Positions 34,877 through 41,934 of a stretch of DNA of 64,000 bases are shown here, in pieces. The notes under the pieces are model-generated. The model ran no database searches and was not told the DNA's origin. It saw only the letters and a list, made by a program, of their open reading frames with translations. The stretch lies in assembly GCA_052117605.1 (NCBI GenBank), contig JBQKIT010000008.1; one strand, written 5' to 3'. The stretch's first letter is position 1. Every line of letters begins with the position of its first letter. This stretch comes from CAG-791 sp000431495. GTDB lineage: Bacteria; Bacillota; Clostridia; Lachnospirales; Lachnospiraceae. Both the position numbers and the translations under genes were made by a program.

Positions 34877-35365
34877 ATGAAGGTTCTGATTATCAGCGAT
34901 ACGCACCGGATGGATGATCGTTTCCTCCGGGTTATGGAGCAGGAAGCTCCGGTTGACATGATCATACATGCAGGAGACGCCGAAGGGTCCGAAGATTATT
35001 TCGAGGCAATCGCCGGCATGCCGATTCTCTACGTCTCCGGCAACAACGACTATTCCTCTCTCGCCCCCAGAACCCTGGTCTTCCCGATCGGAAGCCGCAA
35101 GGCACTCCTTACCCATGGCCATCTGTATCAGGTCAGCCGCTCCACTGCCATGCTGGAAACCGAGGCCGAAAAACGCGGCTGTCAGATTGCCATCTACGGC
35201 CACACGCATTATCCGGAGATGCACCGGACAGAAGGCGGCCTTCTCGTCATGAATCCGGGCAGCCTTGCCTATCCCAGACAGCAGGGCTACCGGCCCTCCT
35301 ATATCGTCCTGACCATCAATGACAAGGACGAGGTGTCGGCAGAAATACGGTATCTGAAGAGATAA
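34877..35365 (+). CDS. Metallophosphoesterase, YfcE/MJ0936 family
   Basis: 162 residues from ATG 34877 (GGAAAG upstream). Metal-binding motifs in order: ISDTHR, HAGDAEG, VSGNND, LTHGHL and YGHTHYPE. These are the five conserved motifs of the small phosphodiesterases that cleave cyclic or diester phosphates. A final PGSL follows. It lies 96 bases after rdgB on the same strand, an arrangement frequently seen in Firmicutes. Confidence 0.92.
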   Translation: MKVLIISDTHRMDDRFLRVMEQEAPVDMIIHAGDAEGSEDYFEAIAGMPILYVSGNNDYSSLAPRTLVFPIGSRKALLTHGHLYQVSRSTAMLETEAEKRGCQIAIYGHTHYPEMHRTEGGLLVMNPGSLAYPRQQGYRPSYIVLTINDKDEVSAEIRYLKR

Positions 35366-35399
35366 TTCACCGATATTGAACAACAAGGAATCGAGATTT

Positions 35400-36077
35400 A
35401 TGGAGCAATTATTGATCATTGAAGATGATATCGGTTTGAATCAAGGTTTATGCAAAGCTCTGAAAGCAGATGATCGGCAGATCATTTCCTGCCAGAACCT
35501 GAAAACAGCGAGGGAACAGCTGCTTTGCGGCGGTGTATCCCTGATCCTGTTGGATATCAATCTGCCGGATGGCAGTGGGCTTGAGCTGCTCCGGGAGATC
35601 AAGGAAAACACGCCCAGGATTCCTGTTATTCTGCTGACTGCCAATGACACCGATCTGGACATCGTAGACGGACTGGAGAGTGGCGCTGATGATTACATTA
35701 CCAAGCCCTTTTCTCTTTCGGTTTTGCGGGCAAGGGTAAATACCCAACTGCGAAGGCAAGCGTCAAACCATAAAAATGCGCCGATCCGTATGGATCTTTT
35801 TCAATTTGACTTTGAGGCAATGACCTTTTATGTGGGAGATTCCAAAGTGGAATTGAGTAAAACAGAACAGAAATTACTGCGTCTGCTTGTCGAAAACCGA
35901 GGCCGGACCATGACCCGTGGAGACCTTGTAGACCGGATCTGGACAGATGGCGCAGAATATGTGGATGAAAATGCTCTGTCTGTTACGATCAAACGGCTGA
36001 GGGATAAGCTTGGAGCACAGAAATACATTAAAACCATCTATGGAATCGGTTATAGCTGGGTAACAAAAGATGAATAA
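35400..36077 (+). CDS. OmpR-family response regulator
   Basis: 225 residues from ATG 35400 (AAGGAATC upstream). Receiver domain: acidic pair IIEDD, phospho-acceptor Asp in LLDINLPDGSG, and Lys in TKPFSL. The winged-helix output domain ends with KYIKTIYGIGYSW. It overlaps the kinase gene by 8 bases. With the kinase and the ABC genes downstream, it resembles the BceRS-like two-component systems that control export of antimicrobial peptides. Base composition is more A/T-rich than that of the genes before it. Confidence 0.93.
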   Translation: MEQLLIIEDDIGLNQGLCKALKADDRQIISCQNLKTAREQLLCGGVSLILLDINLPDGSGLELLREIKENTPRIPVILLTANDTDLDIVDGLESGADDYITKPFSLSVLRARVNTQLRRQASNHKNAPIRMDLFQFDFEAMTFYVGDSKVELSKTEQKLLRLLVENRGRTMTRGDLVDRIWTDGAEYVDENALSVTIKRLRDKLGAQKYIKTIYGIGYSWVTKDE

Positions 36078-36993
36078 AACCGGCATGGTGATCATACTGC
36101 TGTGCTTTCTGGCAGCGGCAGCTGTTGTATTATGGGAGCGGCGAAAGGTCAGAAAAACGATGCGGAAAATCGAAGGGATGCTGGGCGCTGCCATGACCGG
36201 CTCCTTTTCTGAAGCCACTTTTGATGAAAGCCAGCTGTCTGCCTTGGAAACAAAGTTTGCACACTATCTTTCCGCCGCAGAAGCATCTTCTCGAAATATA
36301 GCGCAGGAAAAAGACAAAATTAAATCCTTGATTGCGGACATCTCCCACCAGACGAAAACGCCGATCGCAAACCTGCTGTTATACAGCGAGCTTTTGATGG
36401 AGGAAGCCCTTCCTGCATCGGCGAAGGCAAATGTGGAGGCACTATACAAACAATCGGAAAAGCTGCGATTTCTGATCGATTCTCTCGTAAAGCTGTCCAG
36501 ACTGGAAAACGGGATCATTTCACTCTCCCCTCAGCAAGCGGCGCTGCAGCCGCTGCTTGAAAGCGCAGTAGAACAATATGCCGCCAAGGCTTCTGAAAAA
36601 GGATTGTCTTTGCAACTGCAGGATACCGATTCTTTTGCTGTATTCGACTTCAAATGGACAGCGGAAGCGCTGGCCAATATCGTAGACAATGCCCTTAAAT
36701 ATACGGAGCATGGCACAATCACAATTTCTGCCGTAAGCTATGAAATGTTTGCAAGGATCGATATCTCGGATACCGGTTCAAGCATCCCGGAGAATGAACA
36801 GGCAAAGATCTTTGCCCGCTTTTATCGTTCAAAGTCAGTTCAGGAGCAGGAAGGGGTCGGCATCGGCTTATACCTTGCCCGACAGATCCTATCCGGTGAG
36901 GGCGGATACATCAAGGTTACTTCCGCTTTGGGAAAGGGAAGTACCTTTTCTGTATTTCTTCCAAAGGAAGGGCAATTCTTACAAGACTGTTAG
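36070..36993 (+). CDS. Sensor histidine kinase, short intramembrane-sensing type
   Basis: 307 residues. One N-terminal membrane helix (about 5-21), then a dimerisation domain with the phospho-acceptor His in LIADISHQTKTPIANLLLY, the N box DNALKYTEHG and an ATPase lid ending VGIGLYLARQIL. There is almost no extracellular part. The G1 box reads DTGSSI instead of the usual DxGxGI, a change that could weaken nucleotide binding. Belongs to the response regulator preceding it. Confidence 0.9.
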   Translation: MNKTGMVIILLCFLAAAAVVLWERRKVRKTMRKIEGMLGAAMTGSFSEATFDESQLSALETKFAHYLSAAEASSRNIAQEKDKIKSLIADISHQTKTPIANLLLYSELLMEEALPASAKANVEALYKQSEKLRFLIDSLVKLSRLENGIISLSPQQAALQPLLESAVEQYAAKASEKGLSLQLQDTDSFAVFDFKWTAEALANIVDNALKYTEHGTITISAVSYEMFARIDISDTGSSIPENEQAKIFARFYRSKSVQEQEGVGIGLYLARQILSGEGGYIKVTSALGKGSTFSVFLPKEGQFLQDC

Positions 36994-37040
36994 AATTCAT
37001 TTCGCCGCGGAAAGAATATGGAAAGAATCCTTCGCAATAA

Positions 37041-37088
37041 TCTGTATGTATCAAAGGATCATTTTCTTTCATACATACAGATTTTTTT
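37041..37088 (+). terminator. Terminator-like hairpin between kinase and ABC genes
   Basis: TCTGTATGTAT (37041-37051) and ATACATACAGA (37071-37081) are perfect complements, followed by seven T. It lies between the regulatory and the transport genes of one module, so partial termination or attenuation would set a low basal level of the transporter. Confidence 0.7.
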
Positions 37089-37104
37089 ATGGAGGGACTC
37101 GTTT

Positions 37105-37776
37105 ATGGAGGTTTTACAGGCAAAAGACCTGAAAAAGATTTACGGCTCCGGCGATAATGCAGTTCATGCGTTGGCTGGAGTTGATTTAAGTGTGGAAAAG
37201 GGCGAATTTGTCGCAATTGTCGGCACATCCGGCTCCGGCAAATCTACGCTGCTGCACATGCTGGGCGGTCTGGACCGCCCCACAAGCGGCACAGTCATGG
37301 TGGACGGACAGGATATTTTCTCCTTGAAGGAGGAAGCGCTGACCATCTTCCGCCGCAGGAAAATCGGCTTTGTATTTCAGAGCTACAATCTTGTTCCGGT
37401 ACTGAATGTATATGAAAACATCATTCTGCCCATTGAACTGGATGGTGGAAAGGTAAACAAGGCTTTTGTGCAGCAGATCGTGCAGACGCTTGGACTGAGC
37501 GACCGTCTGGATGCGCTGCCCAACCAGCTCTCAGGCGGTCAACAGCAGCGGGTAGCCATTGCCCGTGCGCTGGCAGCGGCACCCGCTATCATTCTGGCAG
37601 ATGAACCCACCGGCAATCTGGATTCCAAAACCAGCCAGGATGTATTGAGCCTTTTGAAAGTCACCAGTCAAAAGTTCGCCCAGACCATCGTGATGATCAC
37701 CCACAACGAAGAAATTGCCCAACTATCTGACCGGATCATCCGCATAGAAGATGGCCTCATTGTCACGGGCCGCTGA
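37105..37776 (+). CDS. ABC transporter ATP-binding protein (BceA/MacB/LolD type)
   Basis: 223 residues from ATG 37105 (ribosome site GGAGGGAC). Walker A GTSGSGKSTL, Q loop VFQSYNLVPVLNVYENI, signature LSGGQQQRVAIARAL, Walker B IILADEPTGNLDS, H-loop ITHNEEIA. This subgroup pairs with FtsX-type permeases. The stop is followed after 13 bases by the permease gene. Confidence 0.95.
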   Translation: MEVLQAKDLKKIYGSGDNAVHALAGVDLSVEKGEFVAIVGTSGSGKSTLLHMLGGLDRPTSGTVMVDGQDIFSLKEEALTIFRRRKIGFVFQSYNLVPVLNVYENIILPIELDGGKVNKAFVQQIVQTLGLSDRLDALPNQLSGGQQQRVAIARALAAAPAIILADEPTGNLDSKTSQDVLSLLKVTSQKFAQTIVMITHNEEIAQLSDRIIRIEDGLIVTGR

Positions 37777-37789
37777 GGAGGTGACCGTG

Positions 37790-40435
37790 ATGAAGGTTCA
37801 AAATCAAAAATGTATTCGAAAGCTCAGCTTAAAATCTCTTTATGCGAACCGTCGCCGCAATCTGATCGCCATTTTTGCCATTGCGCTGACAACGCTGCTA
37901 TTTACGTCCATGTTCACCATTGTCTTGTCACTGAACGCCAGTTATGAAACCTACCAGTTTCGGCAGGTAGGCGGCTATGCGCATGGCACCTTTAAGGATG
38001 TTTCCCCCGAGCAGGCGGAACGCATCGCTGCCCACCCAAAGGTTAAGGCTACGGGGGCACGGAAGGTAATCGGTATCACTGCGGAGGGGGTCTTTGCCAA
38101 AATACCGGCAGAGATCAGCTACATGGATGCCAACTGCACTAAATGGAGCTATGCCACCCCTACTACCGGACGGATGCCCGAAAGCGGCAAAGAGGTAGCC
38201 ATGGATACGGCAGCGCTGCAGCTGCTTGGCGTGACGCCGGAGCTTGGCGCCGAGGTCACGGTTTCCTATTCCATCACGGACAAGGATCAAGCCGCCTTTG
38301 CTGTAACGGACACCTTTACGCTGGTAGGCTACTGGGACTATGATGAACTGATGCCTGTTCACTACATCAACATCAGCCGTGATTACGCAGATGACATCGA
38401 AGCACAGGCAATGAAAACAGGGCTGCAGCCTTTCCGCACCGACCTGAATGTCATGCTGGCTTCCGGCACAAACATTCAAGGGCAGATGGAGCAGGTGGAT
38501 ACCGATCTTGGCTACACATGGGACAGCTATACCGATCCCAACAGCGTCCGAATCGGCGTCAACTGGGGATATACCTCATCCCAGCTGGAGTCGCAGCTTG
38601 ATCCAGAACTTGTGGTCGCCATAGCGGCTTTTCTGCTTCTGGTGATTTTCACCGGGTATCTTATCATCTATAACATTTTCCAGATCTCTGTTGCGGGGGA
38701 TATCCGGTTTTACGGACTTCTGAAAACCATTGGCACAACGCCCCGGCAGCTCAAACGCATCATTCGCCAGCAGGCGCTTCTGCTTTGTCTGATCGGCATT
38801 CCGGCGGGGCTGCTGCTGGGCTACGGCATCGGCGCTGTTCTGGTACCTGTTGTCTTGCGCTCCACCCAGTTGGATGCAGGCATCACTACCGTCAGCACCT
38901 CGCCTGTGATCTTCCTTGGTTCCATGCTGTTTGCCTTGTTGACGGTGCTCCTGTCCTGCTCCAAGCCCGGAAAAATGGCAGCCAGGGTCTCTCCGGTGGA
39001 GGCTGCCAAATATACGGATGCGATGCAGACCAGGAAAAAACGGCGCAGCACCCGGGGAGCGAAGCTCCATCAGATGGCCTTTGCCAATCTGGGACAAAAC
39101 AAGAAAAAGACGGTACTGGTGGTGGTGTCTCTGGCATTGTCGGTGACACTGTTCAATGCGCTGTGTGCCTTTGTGGGCGGCTTCAGTATGGAGAAGTATG
39201 TATCCGCCATGACCTGCGCTGATTTTATCGTCAGCACGCCCGACTATTTCCGTTACAACCCGGCAGATGAATTCATCACGCCAGAACAGATCGAAGAGAT
39301 CGCAGCAAACACAACGGCCAGTCTTTCCGGCACGGGATATGCTGTGCGAAAACCCGCATATCTGTGGATGACGGAGGATGCTCTGCGGCAGGACTATGCA
39401 AGGTACGAAAGTGCCGAGCAGTTGGACAGCCATATGAGCCGCATGGAGCACCGGGGCAATATGGTGATGGGAAAGACCAGAATCGAGGCTCTGGATAACA
39501 GCCTGTTTGACAAGCTGCAAGTATTCGACGGAGATATTTCTCCCATGCTGGAGCCAAACAATAACGCCATTGCCATTGCGGTTTCCTTAGATGACTACGG
39601 TAATCTGCCCAATCCTGAATACTACCCCAAGGTGGGAGACACGATCACCGCCACCTATGCGGACGATGTGAAATATATCGACAGCCGCACCGGGGAACTC
39701 TGCACCGAAGATACACCAGAGGAGTACCTTCAGGAAAAACTGTATGGAGCCAGAGATGTAGAGTACACGGTCTGCGCCTTGGCAGAGCTTCCGTATTCCA
39801 TGAGTTATCGTTATGGTGGTATTGGATATGAGGCAGTTTTGTCTGTGGATACCGCACAGAGGGACAGCGGTGGTGCGGCCATTCCGATGCTCTACCTGTT
39901 CGACACAGCAGACGAAGCTGACGAGGCCGAAGCAGAGCAATATCTATCGAAGCTCACTGCCGGTGAGTTTTCGCCCTTGATGTATGAAAGCAAGGCCACG
40001 GCTCGCTCTGAGTTTGCTCAGTTCCGGCAGATGTTCCTTTTGGTAGGTGGTATCCTCTGTGCTATCATTGGGTTGGTGGGACTCTTGAATTTCTTCAACG
40101 CCATGATGACTGGTATCCTTTCCCGCCGCCGTGAATTTGCTGTGCTTCAGGCTGTAGGAATGACGAACCGGCAGCTCAAAACCATGCTGATCTACGAGGG
40201 ATTGTTTTACGCAATGTCCTCCGTAGCAGCGGCCTTTATTCTGTCACTGATGGTTGGACCTCTTGCAGGAAAAATGCTGGACAGTATGTTCTGGTTCTTT
40301 GAGTATCGATTCACCATTCTTCCTGTCCTTCTGACAATTCCGGTATTTCTTCTGCTGGGGTGGCTGATTCCCTGCATGATGTATGACAACGCAGCGAAAT
40401 GCAGCATTGTAGAGCAATTAAGGGATGCCCAATAA
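37790..40435 (+). CDS. FtsX-like ABC permease, long form
   Basis: 881 residues from ATG 37790 (GAGGAGGTGA before it). Membrane helices: one near residues 25-50, three around 280-410, one near 445-470, and three in the last 150 residues, so two FtsX domains (first around 280-410, second at the end with FRQMFLLVGG and RRREFAVLQAVGMT). Two large extracellular segments lie between helices 1-2 and 5-6. With the preceding ATPase it would form a MacB/BceAB-like machine for peptide resistance or lipoprotein handling. Confidence 0.92.
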   Translation: MKVQNQKCIRKLSLKSLYANRRRNLIAIFAIALTTLLFTSMFTIVLSLNASYETYQFRQVGGYAHGTFKDVSPEQAERIAAHPKVKATGARKVIGITAEGVFAKIPAEISYMDANCTKWSYATPTTGRMPESGKEVAMDTAALQLLGVTPELGAEVTVSYSITDKDQAAFAVTDTFTLVGYWDYDELMPVHYINISRDYADDIEAQAMKTGLQPFRTDLNVMLASGTNIQGQMEQVDTDLGYTWDSYTDPNSVRIGVNWGYTSSQLESQLDPELVVAIAAFLLLVIFTGYLIIYNIFQISVAGDIRFYGLLKTIGTTPRQLKRIIRQQALLLCLIGIPAGLLLGYGIGAVLVPVVLRSTQLDAGITTVSTSPVIFLGSMLFALLTVLLSCSKPGKMAARVSPVEAAKYTDAMQTRKKRRSTRGAKLHQMAFANLGQNKKKTVLVVVSLALSVTLFNALCAFVGGFSMEKYVSAMTCADFIVSTPDYFRYNPADEFITPEQIEEIAANTTASLSGTGYAVRKPAYLWMTEDALRQDYARYESAEQLDSHMSRMEHRGNMVMGKTRIEALDNSLFDKLQVFDGDISPMLEPNNNAIAIAVSLDDYGNLPNPEYYPKVGDTITATYADDVKYIDSRTGELCTEDTPEEYLQEKLYGARDVEYTVCALAELPYSMSYRYGGIGYEAVLSVDTAQRDSGGAAIPMLYLFDTADEADEAEAEQYLSKLTAGEFSPLMYESKATARSEFAQFRQMFLLVGGILCAIIGLVGLLNFFNAMMTGILSRRREFAVLQAVGMTNRQLKTMLIYEGLFYAMSSVAAAFILSLMVGPLAGKMLDSMFWFFEYRFTILPVLLTIPVFLLLGWLIPCMMYDNAAKCSIVEQLRDAQ

Positions 40436-40448
40436 TTGTAAGACAAGA

Positions 40449-40486
40449 ACCCCCGTCTGACTTCGTGATAGAAATCAGACGGGGGT
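40449..40486. terminator. Intrinsic terminator-like hairpin after the FtsX gene
   Basis: ACCCCCGTCTGA (40449-40460) pairs with TCAGACGGGGGT (40475-40486). The stem is strong and only a short T-rich tail follows. It also faces the tRNA-Leu gene on the other strand. Confidence 0.75.
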
Positions 40487-40495
40487 CTCAATTTA

Positions 40496-40577
40496 TGCGG
40501 TCAGTGGGACTTGAACCCACACGCCTTGCGGCACAGGAACCTAAATCCTGCATGTCTGCCAATTTCATCATGACCGC
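40496..40577 (-). tRNA. tRNA-Leu (TAG)
   Basis: Cloverleaf on the minus strand with acceptor GCGGTCA/TGACCGC, anticodon stem CAGGA/TCCTG and anticodon TAG, a long variable arm and T arm GGGTTCAAGTCCC. Confidence 0.95.
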
Positions 40578-40584
40578 TTATATT

Positions 40585-40650
40585 GTACTCTGCTCTTACT
40601 CTGCTCTTTCTCTGCTCTTTCTCTACTCTTTCTCTGCTTTTACTCTGCTC
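40585..40650. repeat. CT-rich short tandem repeat
   Basis: Six imperfect copies of an 11-12-base unit like CTCTGCTCTTT follow each other between the tRNA-Leu and the tRNA-Lys groups. The rest of the gap to 40758 has no gene. Confidence 0.7.
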
Positions 40651-40705
40651 TCGGAAATGCCTTCGAACGCGGCCTCGAAAGCAAAGAGACGAGTCTCGAT
40701 GATAA

Positions 40706-40750
40706 ATAAAAACGCTGTAAAATCAACTCTCGTTGATCTACAGCGTTCCT
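40706..40750 (-). terminator. Terminator of the five-tRNA unit
   Basis: AACGCTGTA (40711-40719) pairs with TACAGCGTT (40739-40747); inside, TCAAC and GTTGA pair too. On the minus strand the stem is followed by TTTTATTT. It closes the Gly-Arg-His-Gln-Lys transcript. Confidence 0.85.
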
Positions 40751-40758
40751 GTTCACAC

Positions 40759-40831
40759 TGAGCGATGCGGGACTCGAACCCGCGACAACTTGATTAAAAG
40801 TCAAGTGCTCTACCACCTGAGCTAATCGCCC
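40759..40831 (-). tRNA. tRNA-Lys (TTT)
   Basis: Minus strand; acceptor GGGCGAT with ATCGCTC, anticodon stem CTTGA/TCAAG with TTT, T arm GCGGGTTCGAGTCCCGC. Confidence 0.96.
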
Positions 40832-40835
40832 GAAA

Positions 40836-40907
40836 CTGGGCTAGCCAGATTCGAACTGGCGAATGCAGCAGTCAAAGTGCTGTGCCTTACCCCTTGGCGA
40901 TAGCCCA
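40836..40907 (-). tRNA. tRNA-Gln (TTG)
   Basis: Minus strand; acceptor TGGGCTA/TAGCCCA, anticodon stem CAGCA/TGCTG with TTG, T arm GCCAGTTCGAATCTGGC. Confidence 0.95.
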
Positions 40908-40969
40908 ATGAGTATCCCATCATCAGGGATGATCGATACACGCCAATGTGCGCTGCTGCCGAAAAGAGG

Positions 40970-41044
40970 GGTGGGTAGAGGGACTCGAACCCTCGGTCTC
41001 CAGAACCACAATCTGGCGCGTTAACCAACTACGCCATACCCACC
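40970..41044 (-). tRNA. tRNA-His (GTG)
   Basis: Minus strand; acceptor GTGGGTA/TACCCAC with the extra G-1 opposite C73 that is specific for histidine tRNA, anticodon GTG in stem CCAGA/TCTGG. Confidence 0.96.
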
Positions 41045-41076
41045 ATACATGGTGTTGATTACGCTTCTGTAATCAA

Positions 41077-41150
41077 TGTGCCCGTGGGGATTCGAACCCC
41101 AGACCCTCGGCTTAGAAGGCCGATGCTCTATCCAGCTGAGCTACGGACAC
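41077..41150 (-). tRNA. tRNA-Arg (TCT)
   Basis: Minus strand; acceptor GTGTCCG/CGGGCAC (one G-T pair), anticodon TCT in stem TCGGC/GCCGA, T arm GGGGTTCGAATCCCC. Confidence 0.96.
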
Positions 41151-41155
41151 GTAAA

Positions 41156-41226
41156 AGCGGGTGATGGGAATCGAACCCACATATCCAGCTTGGAAGGCTG
41201 GTGTTCTACCACTGAACTACACCCGC
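41156..41226 (-). tRNA. tRNA-Gly (TCC)
   Basis: Minus strand; acceptor GCGGGTG/CACCCGC, anticodon TCC in stem CCAGC/GCTGG. It is the first gene of the five-tRNA unit. Confidence 0.96.
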
Positions 41227-41484
41227 AAATAGCTTAACTGCTTCAGTTGTGTATCTCGTCTCGGCATTTCTTATTCCCCGTGACGCAAGTGCTATTATAT
41301 AAGACCTCCATAAGGCAGTCAAGCACTTTTTTGAAATTTTTTCAATTTTTTTCACGTGTCTTTTGTACTCCTTTTGCACCGGCTTTTCCTTCCGTATTTT
41401 ATGCTTGTTCTCATTTCCGAGCGAGCCGTGCATTCGTCTTTCGAGTCATCTTTTTCCCGAAAATTGTTGGACACAGATTCATTC

Positions 41485-41735
41485 TCAGAGCAGCATGCAT
41501 CCCGATTTGATGGAAGGCCCGGGCAGGGATGCATTTGGCGCGGCGGATGCATCCTGATTCGAGAAAAATGTCTTGCGGGGATGATTTCCAACAGGGAATT
41601 TCATCCTGATTTGATGGAAACCTCCGGCAGGGATGATTTTCAGCAACGAAATGCATCCCTCAAAGCCAGAATAGCAAATTTAAGATGCATGAGGGCCGGA
41701 AATATCATCCTGGAAAAAGCAAAGAGCAAATTCAG
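41485..41735. repeat. Dispersed GGGATG-type intergenic repeat, copy C
   Basis: The richest copy: CATGCATCCCGATTTGATGG, CAGGGATGCATTT, GGATGCATCCTGATT, GGGGATGATTTCC, TTTCATCCTGATTTGATGG, CAGGGATGATTTTC, AAATGCATCCCTC, AAGATGCATGAGGG and ATCATCCTGG in both orientations. Two blocks share CCTGATT or CCCGATT followed by TGATGGAA. No credible gene lies between 41227 and 41934; open frames here are made by the repeats. Confidence 0.55.
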
Positions 41736-41772
41736 GATACATCGACCAGGCACACAGCAAAAATCACAGGAA

Positions 41773-41861
41773 AACCGCAGCAAAAGCAAAGCAAAAGCCA
41801 ACAGCAACCGCTGCAAAAACAAAGCAAAAGCCAACAGCAACCGCAGCAAACAGCAGCCATG
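41773..41861. repeat. 33-bp tandem repeat
   Basis: Two near-identical 33-base units, each containing GCAAAGCAAAAGCCAACAGC, and a partial third unit (GCAGCAAACAGCAG) stand head to tail between the tRNA group and the cellobiose phosphorylase gene. The period is a multiple of three, but the encoded Lys/Ser/Asn-rich peptide has no start signal or context. Confidence 0.75.
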
Positions 41862-41934
41862 TCGTGTAAACACAACATAGCTGCTGCATATTCGTTTCGT
41901 CTCACCTTTGTAGCTGAATTAAATGTGATCTCAA

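Noticed and set aside
35400..40435. Integrative element delimited by the tRNA-Leu gene
   Set aside because: No integrase, no repeated tRNA end and no relaxase are visible, so only possible acquisition is suggested, not a defined element.
41356..41880. 174-codon frame with Lys/Ser/Asn repeats after the tRNA block
   Set aside because: It is produced by the dispersed and 33-bp repeats; all three frames are open here and no start signal exists.
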